Shown here in pieces: positions 53,969 through 63,053 of a stretch of DNA of 64,000 nucleotides. How positions within the stretch are numbered: the first letter of the stretch is position 1; every line of letters starts with the position of its first letter. The notes under the pieces are model-generated. The model made no database searches and had not been told where the DNA came from. It saw only the letters and a list, made by a program, of their open reading frames with translations. This stretch comes from Lewinellaceae bacterium (GTDB lineage: Bacteria > Bacteroidota > Bacteroidia > Chitinophagales > Saprospiraceae): the NCBI GenBank assembly GCA_020636105.1, contig JACJYL010000001.1:3348001-3412000 (forward strand). Direction: 5' to 3'. A program made the position numbers and the translations under genes.

Positions 53969-54853
53969 ATGCTAAAATTAAACGGCATTTTTCCGCCCCT
54001 GCCTACTCCGTTTGAGAAAAATGAAAATTTCGCGCCGTGCAAATTAAGTGATAACATTGCTCAATTAAGTCGATATGACTTGTCAGGCTTCCTGGTTCTT
54101 GGGTCCAATGGTGAATTGGTCAATCTTTCAGAAAAGGAAATACACGAAGTTTACGCTACAGCGAGGGAAGCCATCCCTTCGGATAAAATCATGCTGGCCG
54201 GAACCGGGGGACAATCCACCCGGGAGACCATAAACAATACCAAAGCAGCTGCAGCTGCCGGCGCCGATGCGGCATTGGTGCTGAATCCATTCTATTATAA
54301 AGGCCAAATGACGCGGGAAGCTTTAATTGCTCACTATTGGACAGTGGCCGAGGCTTCAACCCTCCCTGTGATCATTTATAACATGCCGGCGAACTCTGGA
54401 TTGGATATGGATGCAGAAACCATAGTGAGGATTGCCGGTCACGAAAACATTATTGGGCTGAAAGATTCCGGGGGCAATATGGTAAAAATGGGGGATATCA
54501 AAAGAATGGCCAAACCCAGCTTTCAGCTCCTGGCTGGTTCTGCCGGCTTTTTGCTGCCGGCTTTAACGATGGGAGCCATTGGCGGCATCCTGGCCCTGGC
54601 GAATATAGCCCCCGAAAAGTGCCTCGGAGTTTACCATGATTTCCTTTCAGGCGATATGGAAAGCGCACAAAAAAAACAATTGGAATTGATCCCGGTGAAT
54701 GCCGCGGTGACCAGTAAATGGGGCGTGCCGGCATTAAAGGCGGCCATGGATTATGTGGGTTTGTATGGCGGACCAGCCAGGAAACCGTTGCTCCCGGTGG
54801 AGGAAGCGATCAGGTTGCAGGTGATTGATTTAATGGATAAACACATAAAATGA
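53969..54853 (+). CDS. DapA/NAL-superfamily aldolase, 4-hydroxy-2-oxoglutarate aldolase-like
   Basis: The 294-aa protein is a class I (Schiff-base) aldolase barrel: Tyr in VIIYNMPANSGLD, the catalytic Lys in IIGLKDSGG, and GSNGELVNLSEKEIHEVY near the N-terminus. The motif GSNGE (rather than GTTGE of DapA), together with QLLAGSAGFLLPALTMGAIG, VNAAVTSKWGVPALKAAMDY and LYGGPARKPL, strongly resembles eukaryotic mitochondrial HOGA1, which splits 4-hydroxy-2-oxoglutarate into pyruvate and glyoxylate in hydroxyproline breakdown. That assignment is from memory of the family, so the substrate is inference; dihydrodipicolinate synthase is less likely. Confidence 0.85.
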   Translation: MLKLNGIFPPLPTPFEKNENFAPCKLSDNIAQLSRYDLSGFLVLGSNGELVNLSEKEIHEVYATAREAIPSDKIMLAGTGGQSTRETINNTKAAAAAGADAALVLNPFYYKGQMTREALIAHYWTVAEASTLPVIIYNMPANSGLDMDAETIVRIAGHENIIGLKDSGGNMVKMGDIKRMAKPSFQLLAGSAGFLLPALTMGAIGGILALANIAPEKCLGVYHDFLSGDMESAQKKQLELIPVNAAVTSKWGVPALKAAMDYVGLYGGPARKPLLPVEEAIRLQVIDLMDKHIK

Positions 54854-54953
54854 ATTCAAATTCTGTGAAGGCATAACTACCGCAATATCGACGATCCTGA
54901 TTGAGATGGAACGCGATACATGCAAAAGCACTACGAATAATTGACAACTCATA

Positions 54954-55820
54954 TTGATGATCGAGATAAATAAATTACAATTTCATCCCATGGGCCTTGA
55001 AGGGCTGAATACGCTTATGCAATGGGCCAGGGAAGAAGGCTGGAATCCTGGGCTGCATGATGCGGAAGTTTTTTGGGCTACTGATCCTGAGGGTTTTTAC
55101 GGCTGTTACTTAGAAGGGGAACTGATTGGTGGCGGTTCCATCGTTTCTTACGGAGGAGCTTTCGGCTTCATGGGATTTTTTATTGTCAAACCCCAATACA
55201 GATCATGCGGGGTCGGCAGGAAGTTATGGTACCAACGACGGGACACATTGTTGTCGAGACTGGAGGAAGGCGCAGCAATCGGCATGGACGGTGTTGTCAC
55301 GATGCAACCGTTTTATGAAAAAGGAGGCTTTGAAATTGCCTTCAGGGATGAGCGTCATGAAAAGACCGGCGAACCTTTTGAGGTCGACGAAAAAATATCT
55401 TCCATCGTGGAAGACGACATGGAATCTGTCCTGGCTTATGATCAAAAATGTTTTGGATTTGCGCGCCCGCAATTTCTTAAACCCTGGCTCAAAATGCCCG
55501 GGGTAAAAACCTTTAAATACCTCGACAATGGTAAAATAAAGGGATTTGCGGTGGTCAGAAAAGTGAATACCGGATTTAAAATTTGTCCCTTATTTGCAGA
55601 TGACGGCCTGGTCGCAGAAGAATTGTACAAGGCTTGCCTGAATGCTGTCATCGGGGAACCCTTATACATGGATATTCCGGTTGTGAATTCAGCGGCAATG
55701 GCTCTTACACAGAAGTATCAGACCAGGTATGTTTTTGAATGCGCGCGCATGTACTACGGCAAGGCACCTGAGATGAAAATAGAGAACGTGTTTGGGGTGA
55801 CTACTTTTGAGTTGGGGTAA
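54954..55820 (+). CDS. GNAT N-acetyltransferase with two domains
   Basis: The 288-aa protein has an N-terminal GNAT domain (~10-130) with the acetyl-CoA loop YRSCGVGRKLWY and a companion C-terminal domain of the Acetyltransf_18 type (FEVDEKISSIVEDDMESVLA, YDQKCFGFARPQFLKPWL). Such two-domain enzymes acetylate small molecules or proteins; no substrate is visible. It follows the aldolase gene by 100 bp. The first two codons are Met; either could be used. Confidence 0.88.
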   Translation: MMIEINKLQFHPMGLEGLNTLMQWAREEGWNPGLHDAEVFWATDPEGFYGCYLEGELIGGGSIVSYGGAFGFMGFFIVKPQYRSCGVGRKLWYQRRDTLLSRLEEGAAIGMDGVVTMQPFYEKGGFEIAFRDERHEKTGEPFEVDEKISSIVEDDMESVLAYDQKCFGFARPQFLKPWLKMPGVKTFKYLDNGKIKGFAVVRKVNTGFKICPLFADDGLVAEELYKACLNAVIGEPLYMDIPVVNSAAMALTQKYQTRYVFECARMYYGKAPEMKIENVFGVTTFELG

Positions 55821-55974
55821 AAATCATTCAAATTCATTCAAATTGCGATGAATTAGAATAAAATAAATAATCCCTCCTTTATAATTGGATGATTCAGGTG
55901 ATTTTAAGATACTTATGGCATAAAATTCCAACGAATCATTGCATGGTTTTGGCAATACTTAAAATCTACCCCCT

Positions 55975-56442
55975 TTAAAAATTCGGATATTGCTGCGTAT
56001 GCTCAGGCACGATAACATCATATTCCGCTTGAAGGAAGGTAACGATATCCACCAGCTCCTGAACCGTCATGACTTCGTTGTAGATCTTCATTTTTGAGTG
56101 CCCGAGGGAGTCCACCAGGGCGCCCGGCAATGATTTGCTGATCTTGTGAGAAGGATTGATGACGGCGGTAAGCAGTTCACCATAGGTTTTGATCGTTGGG
56201 ACCTTGCCTCCCAGGGGCAGTTTTAAATTTTCCTCATTGCCCAGCCATTCAATATCTGCAATGCTGTGGCAGGCGTTGCAATTCAACTGGACAAAATCGA
56301 TCTTTCCGGCGGCGGCATCGCCATCGGGCAATGCAAATCCACTGCCTTCACTCACACATCCGGTAAAAACGAAAAAGAAAATTAAGGCAATAAAGATCCC
56401 CATCAGGGAGGGCAGGTTAAAAATTTTATTTTCAGTAATCAT
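55975..56442 (-). CDS. Cytochrome c lipoprotein
   Basis: The start at 56442 gives a lipoprotein signal (LMGIFIALIFFFVFTGC, lipobox Cys); the frame extends 28 codons further with nothing signal-like. The 155-aa product has one haem-binding motif CNACH and a later Met (SKMKIYNEVMTVQEL) as candidate axial ligand, the plan of a class I cytochrome c. It is probably held at the periplasmic face or outer membrane and carries electrons. The C-terminal helix VQELVDIVTFLQAEYD is typical. No oxidase or reductase gene is near, so the partner is unknown. Confidence 0.88.
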   Translation of the reverse strand: MITENKIFNLPSLMGIFIALIFFFVFTGCVSEGSGFALPDGDAAAGKIDFVQLNCNACHSIADIEWLGNEENLKLPLGGKVPTIKTYGELLTAVINPSHKISKSLPGALVDSLGHSKMKIYNEVMTVQELVDIVTFLQAEYDVIVPEHTQQYPNF

Positions 56443-56640
56443 AATAATTGGTTTTGGAATGGTTAACAATACATTTGGAACACGCATTATAAATTTAGTC
56501 CCTTTTCCGGGAGCATGAAATGACATTTGTCAATATTCCATTGAAAAGCAAATCACTCCACCCGGTGAAACAGCACGAATTCCTTTTTTCATCAGTATCT
56601 TGCTCTTCTTTTAAAAAAACCATACTAAAAAAAACTTCTC

Positions 56641-57090
56641 ATGCCTGATTTATACCTTCCTTACCACGATCAATACAAAGCCGAATTAATGGAAATGATC
56701 CATGCCTTGTACAGGGATGACCCTGAAGGAGAAAAAATGTCGGAAGATAAAATCGAAAGGACGATCGATTTTCTGGCTTCACATCCTGAAAACGGGCAAA
56801 TCATGCTCCTGTCCAGGTCAGAAAACATCATCGGTTACGCAATTCTGATCCGCTACTGGAGTAATGAGTATGGCGGACTGCTGCTTTTCCTGGATGAGCT
56901 GTTTGTCAAGGAAGAATTTCGCGAAAAAGGGATCGGAACGCATTTTATCCAACACCTGCTGGGCAGCGTTGGCGAAGATTTTAAGGCCGTGTTTTTGGAA
57001 GTGATTCCTTCCAATGACCGGGCATTACAATTATACCAGCGACTGGGGTTTCAGCCTGCGAAAAACAGGTATCTTCGGTATGTACTTTAA
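56641..57090 (+). CDS. GNAT family acetyltransferase
   Basis: The 149-aa protein is a single GNAT domain: LYRDDPEGEKMSEDKIERTI at the substrate side, GLLLFLDELFVKEEFREKGI with the acetyl-CoA pyrophosphate loop (REKGIGTHF), and the terminal VIPSNDRALQLYQRLGFQPA, typical of RimI-like and small-molecule acetyltransferases. The substrate is unknown. The gene is monocistronic, converging on the glycosidase gene with a structured GC-rich gap between. Confidence 0.9.
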   Translation: MPDLYLPYHDQYKAELMEMIHALYRDDPEGEKMSEDKIERTIDFLASHPENGQIMLLSRSENIIGYAILIRYWSNEYGGLLLFLDELFVKEEFREKGIGTHFIQHLLGSVGEDFKAVFLEVIPSNDRALQLYQRLGFQPAKNRYLRYVL

Positions 57091-57217
57091 AAAAGTTGTT
57101 TCAGGTTGAGCGAAGCGAAATCCAATACCGCAAGTGGGAAGGGTTTTTAAGCCAGTGAAACCATTTTGAACTTTTTTTAGCCTATTTTTCCGGACATTAA
57201 AACAGTTGGAGATCTTT

Positions 57218-57391
57218 GTCGGGAGAAAGAGGGGTATTCACGACAGGGGAAATGTCCCGGCCTAGCGATGTGGAGTGGTGAGGCGCAGCCGAAGACCGAC
57301 CAACGGGAGGGCCGAGCGAACAGCGAGCCACGCAACGTAGCGCCCCGACCGTTGCCGGCCTGGGACGGCAGAGGTCGGGGAGGCCCCTAAA
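57218..57391. repeat. GC-rich structured intergenic element
   Basis: This stretch is much more GC-rich than its surroundings and non-coding. At 57343-57380 it has a two-part hairpin: CCCCGACC (57343-57350) pairs with GGTCGGGG (57373-57380), and inside a small GT/GA internal loop TGCCG (57353-57357) pairs with CGGCA (57366-57370) around an 8-nt loop. A further near-match, GTCCCGGCC (57254) with GGCCTGGGAC (57357), is an alternative pairing. It lies just past the glycosidase stop. A dispersed repeat or structured RNA are both possible. Confidence 0.5.
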
Positions 57392-57394
57392 TGA

Positions 57395-59353
57395 TCATTC
57401 ACTCATCAGGCTGACGAAACAGGCGGGTCCTATCCTGAAGCCGACCTTTCCTTCTTTTACATCATATTGTTCCCCTTTTTCCATATTGCTGGTCTTGTCG
57501 GTCATGTAAAGTTGCAGTCGTTTGAGTTTTGGGGGTAACCCGGTGAGGATGACCTCGCGGGCGGGGCCGTCGTTGACGATATGGAAAACGAAGTGTTTTT
57601 GTTTTGGGTCGCCGAGGGCCGTTACGTACATTTCATCGGCATCGGAAGTGAGGGGCAGCACCTGGAGGCCGGCAGGGGTGTGAGCCAGTTGTTTGAGATT
57701 CCAAAAGCGCTGGGTGGGCTGCAATGGTTTTTTATCGTTACCGAAAATACCGCCTCCGGAGAGGGGAGAATAGTCGGCGGTCAACTGCCATTGCAGGATG
57801 GCCTGTGGCTGGCAAATGGCCAAAATACGAATGTACAGTTTGATCTCTTCCATGGCATAATGCGACTCCTCGAAGATGCCCGGGTAGCGCCATGCGGCGG
57901 CATCAATGCTGCCTTCGCCAACGATTAGGGGCACATTGAGGCGGTCGGCGGCTTCGTACCATTCGAGCAAGGTCTCCTTTTTCCAGCCGCGCCAGGAGTG
58001 AAAAGAAACGGCCCCGATGTAATCCCAGGTTTCGGGATCATCGAGTGCTACGTTGACGAACTCGAAACCGTTGGCATCGGCGGTATCCCCCAACAGCAAT
58101 TTTGTCTTGAGGCCTTTTGAGCGCATGTAGGCACCGAGTCCTTTGATCAGAGCGGCGTGTTCTTCAGGGGTCTGGCGAACGTTGATGCCCAGGTCGGATT
58201 CATTGAAGGAAAACATGGAGATTTCCACCCCGTAGTTTTCTTTGAGATAAAGGATATAACTGGTAATGGAGGCGTAAATTTCTTCCATCTTGTCCTGGCG
58301 TAGCGGGTTGCCATAGGTACCGTCGGGGTGGTGGGGATCCCTTTCCACTTTGCCTTCAGCTGCCCAATGGGGTGGATACCAGGCCGCCAGCAAAACGGGC
58401 ATGCCTGTTTTGTAGAGCCGCTGTGCCATTTCCATGGCGGCTTTCACCTGCGGGTGAATCTCGCCACGGCGAGCCACGCTCATAGGATTGATGCTGTCGA
58501 TAGGATGCCACAACTGCCAGGGCAATTCCACTCGTCCCATCCTGACGTCCATGTTGTTGAGGCAATAGTCGATGACCTGCGGGTCGGTATCGGCATTTTG
58601 AAGCCGGAAATTTCCTCCGAAGCCCAGGAAGGTGTTACCCGGATAATCGGGGAATAATTTCAGCGTAACGGGAGGTGTATCGGCCATTCCCTGCACGGCA
58701 ATGTCAAAAAGGCGGGTTGTTTGCTGTCCCATTTTGGCTGCGCCGGTCTGCAGCGTGAAGTAAAGCCCTAAATCGCCTGTCACGGGGTGTAATTTTACGA
58801 TAATGATCACGGGCTCGTCGGCCAGAACGGTCATGGTCCTTCGTGAAGATTCGAGGGTAAGACCTTTGGCCCTGACGCGCATGATTTCATTTTCGCCCAC
58901 GGGGAGGGCAGCATAGGTTTTCATATCCAATGCGGCGGGATCTAACATTTGGATATTGGCATCGGAAAAATCGGCTGCCGGCAGATTCAGATGAAAAAAG
59001 GTTCCAAAAATTTCTTTATCCTTACGGGGATCGAATACTACCTGGACACTGGCTTTGCCGGGGCCGTTGTCGCGAACCGTCTGGGTAAAAAACAAGCTAT
59101 CTATATGGCAAAGCACTATTTGTGCGTCGCCTTTCCTTTGGTAAGTGGACCAGTTGCGCTCCTGGGCTGTCGCCCGCTCCTGCCGCCAGTCGTTTTCGAC
59201 GAGCCTTAAGCTGCTTTCAAAGCGATACATTTGTCCCGACACACGGATGCCGGTGATATTGCTCCAGGCCTGCACTTCTGTTTGGGCGGCTAATTTGTCT
59301 GAGAGGAAAAAAAGGCATAATATGACGATGGATGTGAAAAGGAACCGGGACAT
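57395..59353 (-). CDS. Secreted clan GH-A glycoside hydrolase (GH30/GH5-like)
   Basis: Start at 59353 (MSRFLFTSIVILCLFFLSDK, signal peptide to LAAQ). Of 652 aa, residues ~25-220 are a beta-rich N-terminal domain. A TIM barrel follows with YPGNTFLGFGGNFRLQNA, MDVRMGRVELPWQLWHPI, VLLAAWYPPHWAAEGK, the acid/base Glu385 in FNESDLG (Asn-Glu after strand 4) and the nucleophile Glu480 in VGEGS; the 95-residue spacing is typical of clan GH-A. The end is a small beta domain as in GH30. It should cleave a beta-linked glycan outside or in the periplasm. There is no T9SS tail. Substrate unknown. Confidence 0.85.
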   Translation of the reverse strand: MSRFLFTSIVILCLFFLSDKLAAQTEVQAWSNITGIRVSGQMYRFESSLRLVENDWRQERATAQERNWSTYQRKGDAQIVLCHIDSLFFTQTVRDNGPGKASVQVVFDPRKDKEIFGTFFHLNLPAADFSDANIQMLDPAALDMKTYAALPVGENEIMRVRAKGLTLESSRRTMTVLADEPVIIIVKLHPVTGDLGLYFTLQTGAAKMGQQTTRLFDIAVQGMADTPPVTLKLFPDYPGNTFLGFGGNFRLQNADTDPQVIDYCLNNMDVRMGRVELPWQLWHPIDSINPMSVARRGEIHPQVKAAMEMAQRLYKTGMPVLLAAWYPPHWAAEGKVERDPHHPDGTYGNPLRQDKMEEIYASITSYILYLKENYGVEISMFSFNESDLGINVRQTPEEHAALIKGLGAYMRSKGLKTKLLLGDTADANGFEFVNVALDDPETWDYIGAVSFHSWRGWKKETLLEWYEAADRLNVPLIVGEGSIDAAAWRYPGIFEESHYAMEEIKLYIRILAICQPQAILQWQLTADYSPLSGGGIFGNDKKPLQPTQRFWNLKQLAHTPAGLQVLPLTSDADEMYVTALGDPKQKHFVFHIVNDGPAREVILTGLPPKLKRLQLYMTDKTSNMEKGEQYDVKEGKVGFRIGPACFVSLMSE

Positions 59354-59597
59354 AAACAAATAATTTTATAGTTGATTATATCCCTACAAGATACGGAATA
59401 AGTGTAATAGTGGTTTAATTTTTCAGGGAATATGGCGTTGGGGAGTTTTTTGGGCTTGTGGCATGGGTCTTTGGGCATGTGTCCTGTGTCCGGACTCTGA
59501 GTCAGGCCGTCACTCCGCGAAACATGAGTTCATCCCGAATTTTCAAAAACTGTCTGAAATAGAAATTTTTTGATTATTTGAAGTATTTTTTAAATGT

Positions 59598-59681
59598 AAA
59601 ACCTGCCTGCAGACGCAGGAAGGCAGGTGTAAAACAAGGAATTTAAAACCTGCCTGCAGACGCAGGAAGGCAGGTGTAAAA
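59598..59681. repeat. Pair of 37-bp palindromic direct repeats
   Basis: Two identical 37-bp copies (59598-59634 and 59645-59681), separated by 10 bp, each contain CCTGCCTGCAGACGCAGG and AAGGCAGG and can fold into an imperfect hairpin (CCTGCCTGC with GCAGGAAGGCAGG). They lie in the 473-bp region between the divergent glycosidase and deacylase genes, whose remaining sequence is AT-rich with no gene seen. They look like REP/BIME-type extragenic elements. Confidence 0.85.
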
Positions 59682-59826
59682 GTGAGTGGGCAAAAGGTTT
59701 GGGTTTTGGAAAAAAGTCATTTTTTGTCGCAAAACACCTAACCCACGACCCAAACACTTCCAAATTTTGCGGTTTATTTATTTTTTAACATTTTTGGAAG
59801 CAATTTGCAGGTCTAAAAACAATGAA

Positions 59827-60888
59827 ATGAAATCACACCATTTTAAGATTTTCCTTTTTTGCCTACTGGTTCCAATGAGTTCCTTTGGCCAGGTAAATTC
59901 CGATATTCCTGTTATCGACACCATTGATCTGGAGGCGGTGGGCCCCGGCCAGATCAAACATTTCTGGCTAAAAATCATGGACAATGGCATGGGGCAACCT
60001 ATTTTGGTTCCGCTGATCATTGCCAGGGGAAAAACAAAAGGTCCTGTTCTCGGGCTTACGGCGGCCCTGCACGGCAATGAGCTGAATGGCATCAAAATTA
60101 TCCAGGGAGCCTTTGAGCAACTGGATATGAAAACTTTTTCCGGCACGCTCGTCGGTATTCCCGGGCTCAATGCGATCAGTATTCCCATGCATACGAGGAG
60201 GTTCTTTGATGAAGAGGATCTTAACCGGAATTTCCCCGGCAAGGTCAACGGCAATCGCAGTCAGCAATACGTCTGGCAGATCAACCAAAAGATTCTGCCG
60301 AAACTGGACTATATGATCGATATGCATACCGCCAGTTTCGGAAGGGTGAATTCACTGTATGTCCGGGCGGATATGGAGGATGAAAAAATGGCCAAAATGG
60401 CGCTGATCCAGAATTGCGATATCGTGCTCAACAACAAGGGTATTCCCAGCGCCGATGAACGAATAGCCGCCACCCGTACCATGCGGGCAGAAGCCGTTTT
60501 GAAAGGTATTCCGACCATTACCATCGAATATGGCAATCCCCAGGTGTACCAGGAAGATATGATCAAAAGAGGGGAAACCGGGGTTAAAAATGTGATGAGC
60601 TGGCTGAGGATGATCCCTGACCGCATTATCGCAACGCCAAAACCCGTGGTATGCAAAAAATCCTATTGGGTTTTTATCGACCAGGGCGGATTCCTGGAGG
60701 TGCCCGTGGAACTCGGCCAAAAAGTGACAAAAGGCGAATTGATCGGAGTATTGAGGAACCCTTTTGGGGAGGTTCTTAAAAATTATTATTGTCCCGAGGA
60801 TGGTGTGGTTATCGGCAAGAGTTCCAACCCGGTGAATATGTCGGGAGGGCGGATCATCCATTTGGGAATTGTGGACGAAAATTGGTAA
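59827..60888 (+). CDS. Succinylglutamate desuccinylase/aspartoacylase family (AstE/AspA-like)
   Basis: The ATG at 59827 starts a signal peptide (FKIFLFCLLVPMSSFGQ); the longer frame adds 47 unlikely codons over the repeat region. The 353-aa protein has the zinc motif ALHGNELNGI (HxxE) and the later His in YMIDMHTASFGR, with RRFFDEEDLNRNFPGK and the catalytic-type ITIEYGNPQVYQED. The family hydrolyses N-acyl amide bonds or works as a carboxypeptidase of the M14 fold. The exported location suggests a peptide or cell-wall-like substrate, unlike cytoplasmic AstE; that is inference. Confidence 0.88.
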   Translation: MKSHHFKIFLFCLLVPMSSFGQVNSDIPVIDTIDLEAVGPGQIKHFWLKIMDNGMGQPILVPLIIARGKTKGPVLGLTAALHGNELNGIKIIQGAFEQLDMKTFSGTLVGIPGLNAISIPMHTRRFFDEEDLNRNFPGKVNGNRSQQYVWQINQKILPKLDYMIDMHTASFGRVNSLYVRADMEDEKMAKMALIQNCDIVLNNKGIPSADERIAATRTMRAEAVLKGIPTITIEYGNPQVYQEDMIKRGETGVKNVMSWLRMIPDRIIATPKPVVCKKSYWVFIDQGGFLEVPVELGQKVTKGELIGVLRNPFGEVLKNYYCPEDGVVIGKSSNPVNMSGGRIIHLGIVDENW

Positions 60889-60990
60889 ATTTGGGGTTGG
60901 AGTTTTGTGGAGTGGGATTGGGTGTGTTTAAAGGCAAGGAACGCAAAGTATGCGATGAGGGCGCAAAGAGCTTTTAAAAAAAATAAACAA

Positions 60991-61977
60991 ATGAACTACC
61001 GAAAATTAGGCAAGACACAATTCAACATTTCCGAAATATCCCTGGGCACCTGGCAGGTGGGGGGCAAATGGGGATCTCCTTTCGATGACAAAAGTGCCGA
61101 TGAGATCATCCATGGTGCTATTGACCGGGGCATCAATTTTATCGATACAGCGGATGTTTATGAAAACGGCCTGAGCGAGAAAGCCGTGGGCCGGGTGGTC
61201 CGCTCGCGGTCAGAACGGGTGTTTGTGGCTACCAAATGCGGCAGGCAGATCAATCCACATGTCAATGAAGGGTACACCCCAAAAGCTTTGCAGCAATTTG
61301 TAGAAGACAGTCTGCGCAGGACCGGCCTGGAGACGCTGGATCTCATTCAGCTACACTGTCCGCCGACCGAAGTTTATTATCGTCCGGAAATTTTCGAATT
61401 GTTCGACCGGCTGAAAGAACAGGGCAAAATATTGAACCTGGGCGTCAGCGTTGAAAAGGTGGAAGAAGCCCTGAAAGCCATCGAATATCCCAACGTCACT
61501 ACGATTCAGATCATATTCAATATTTTTCGTCAGCGCCCCGCAGAACTCTTGTTCCGTGAAGCTGCCCGGCGCGATATCGGCCTCATTGTCAGGGTGCCGC
61601 TGGCCAGCGGATTGCTGACGGGGCTTTACCACAAAAACACCACTTTCGAATCGGGTGATCACCGGAACTTCAACCGCAATGGGGAAGCTTTTGACAAGGG
61701 CGAAACTTTCTCCGGCATCAATTTCGATTTGGGGCTGAAAGCCGTCGAAGAACTGAAAGCACTGTTCCCGGGCATGACCAACCTGGCACCTATCGCCCTG
61801 AAGTGGATCTTACAATTTAAGGAGGTAAGTTGCATCATTCCGGGTGCCTCCAAAAAGGAACACCTGCTGTCCAACCTGTCGGTTTATGACCTGCCTGAAC
61901 TGACGCAGGAACAGGTGGAGAAAATGAATGCCATTTACGAGCAGTACATCAAAAAAGAGGTGCATCAATTGTGGTAA
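60991..61977 (+). CDS. Aldo/keto reductase
   Basis: The start at 60991 (MNYRKLGKTQFNISEISLG) is the usual family beginning; 28 codons upstream are dropped. The 328-aa barrel has the catalytic tetrad: Asp and Tyr in FIDTADVYENG, Lys in VATKCGR, His in LIQLHCPP. The NADPH-binding region is IPGASKKEHLLSN. It reduces aldehydes or ketones using NADPH; the natural substrate is unknown. It follows the deacylase gene by 102 bp on the same strand. Confidence 0.94.
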   Translation: MNYRKLGKTQFNISEISLGTWQVGGKWGSPFDDKSADEIIHGAIDRGINFIDTADVYENGLSEKAVGRVVRSRSERVFVATKCGRQINPHVNEGYTPKALQQFVEDSLRRTGLETLDLIQLHCPPTEVYYRPEIFELFDRLKEQGKILNLGVSVEKVEEALKAIEYPNVTTIQIIFNIFRQRPAELLFREAARRDIGLIVRVPLASGLLTGLYHKNTTFESGDHRNFNRNGEAFDKGETFSGINFDLGLKAVEELKALFPGMTNLAPIALKWILQFKEVSCIIPGASKKEHLLSNLSVYDLPELTQEQVEKMNAIYEQYIKKEVHQLW

Positions 61978-62015
61978 AAATTCGAAACATCATTAACCTA
62001 AATCATTTTTCGACA

Positions 62016-62126
62016 ATGGAAAAATCAATTGTAGTGTATTTCTCAAAAACAGGAAGCAATAAATACCTGGCCGAAAAGATCGCCCGGAACCCATTCGAGC
62101 ATTTCATGGAAGAAGTTGCCGTTTAA
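62016..62126 (+). pseudogene. Flavodoxin remnant
   Basis: A 36-codon open frame begins like a flavodoxin, with first strand SIVVYFS and the FMN phosphate loop SKTGSNKYLAEKIA, then jumps to EHFMEEVAV and a stop. A functional flavodoxin needs ~140-170 aa, so about three quarters of the gene is missing, consistent with an internal deletion that kept the two ends. It lies 38 bp after the aldo/keto reductase gene and 15 bp before the NmrA-like gene. Confidence 0.75.
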
Positions 62127-62141
62127 TAGCAATCAAGGGCA

Positions 62142-63053
62142 ATGAACAACAGAAAGATCATCGTATTCGGCGGTACCGGTTACTACGGCCGAAGGATCGT
62201 CGCGCATTTGGTCACCATGCGACAACCCGTAAGGGTGCTGAGCCGCAATGCCGCAAAGGCCAGGGACATCCTGGATCCTGAGGTAGAAATAATGGAAGGA
62301 GATGTCACGAACCACCGCCTCGTCGTCGAATCCCTAAAGGAGGTGGGAGCCATTGTAATCTGTCTTTCTGCCGCCACCTTCAAGCTCATCCGCAAACGCC
62401 AACAGATCGAAAGGGACGCCGTCCTGGACATCCTGTCGGAAGGCAGAAAAGCCGGGATAAAACGACTGGTTTATGTATCAGGTTATGAAATGAGACCTTC
62501 CGTCCTCAAGGCCCTGAAAATACCCGATTTCGGTGCGATCATGCTTGAAATAGAATCAAAAATCAGACAATCGGATTACGACTGGACGATTCTGGGCGCT
62601 GCTCCTTCTTTCGAGTTGTTCTTTGCTTTTTTCAGGAAAGGTAAAATGGCCGTCCCCGGAGGAGGGAAAAACGCGATCCCTTCCATTGCTCCCGAAGATG
62701 TCGGGGCCATTGTTGCACAAACAGTCGCCAGGGAAGACCTGAATGGTCAAAGAATCAGGATGACCGGGCCGGAGGCCTATACTTTTCCTGAGGTCGCTAA
62801 AAAAATCGGGGCTGTTACCGTGCGTGAAGTAAAACATGTTACCCTGCCCCTTGGCATCATCAACCTGGTTTCCCTGATCGCTTATCCAATCAGCACTTTT
62901 CCCCGTTTTTTATTCAAAAGCCTTAAATTACTCAATAATTTCCCCCCGGATCTGGCTCAACAGGTACCTGCAGATCATCAGTTATTAAAAACATGGTTTG
63001 ATTATGAACCTGTGACGCTGGAGGCTGAAATACGAAAAAGGCTGATGCCCTGA
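62142..63053 (+). CDS. NmrA-like NAD(P)-binding protein
   Basis: The 303-aa protein has a Rossmann start (IIVFGGTGYYGRRIVAHLVT; GxxGxxG), a short-chain-dehydrogenase-like VYVSGYEMRP, and the atypical-SDR layout of NmrA/HSCARG proteins (ILGAAPSFELFFAFFRKGKM, IAPEDVGAIVAQ, MTGPEAYTFPEVAKKIG). Members serve as redox sensors or as reductases/epimerases, and the classical SDR YxxxK is not evident in the right place. It may be cotranscribed with the preceding flavodoxin remnant. The C-terminal helical part (about 230-303) is less conserved. Confidence 0.85.
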   Translation: MNNRKIIVFGGTGYYGRRIVAHLVTMRQPVRVLSRNAAKARDILDPEVEIMEGDVTNHRLVVESLKEVGAIVICLSAATFKLIRKRQQIERDAVLDILSEGRKAGIKRLVYVSGYEMRPSVLKALKIPDFGAIMLEIESKIRQSDYDWTILGAAPSFELFFAFFRKGKMAVPGGGKNAIPSIAPEDVGAIVAQTVAREDLNGQRIRMTGPEAYTFPEVAKKIGAVTVREVKHVTLPLGIINLVSLIAYPISTFPRFLFKSLKLLNNFPPDLAQQVPADHQLLKTWFDYEPVTLEAEIRKRLMP

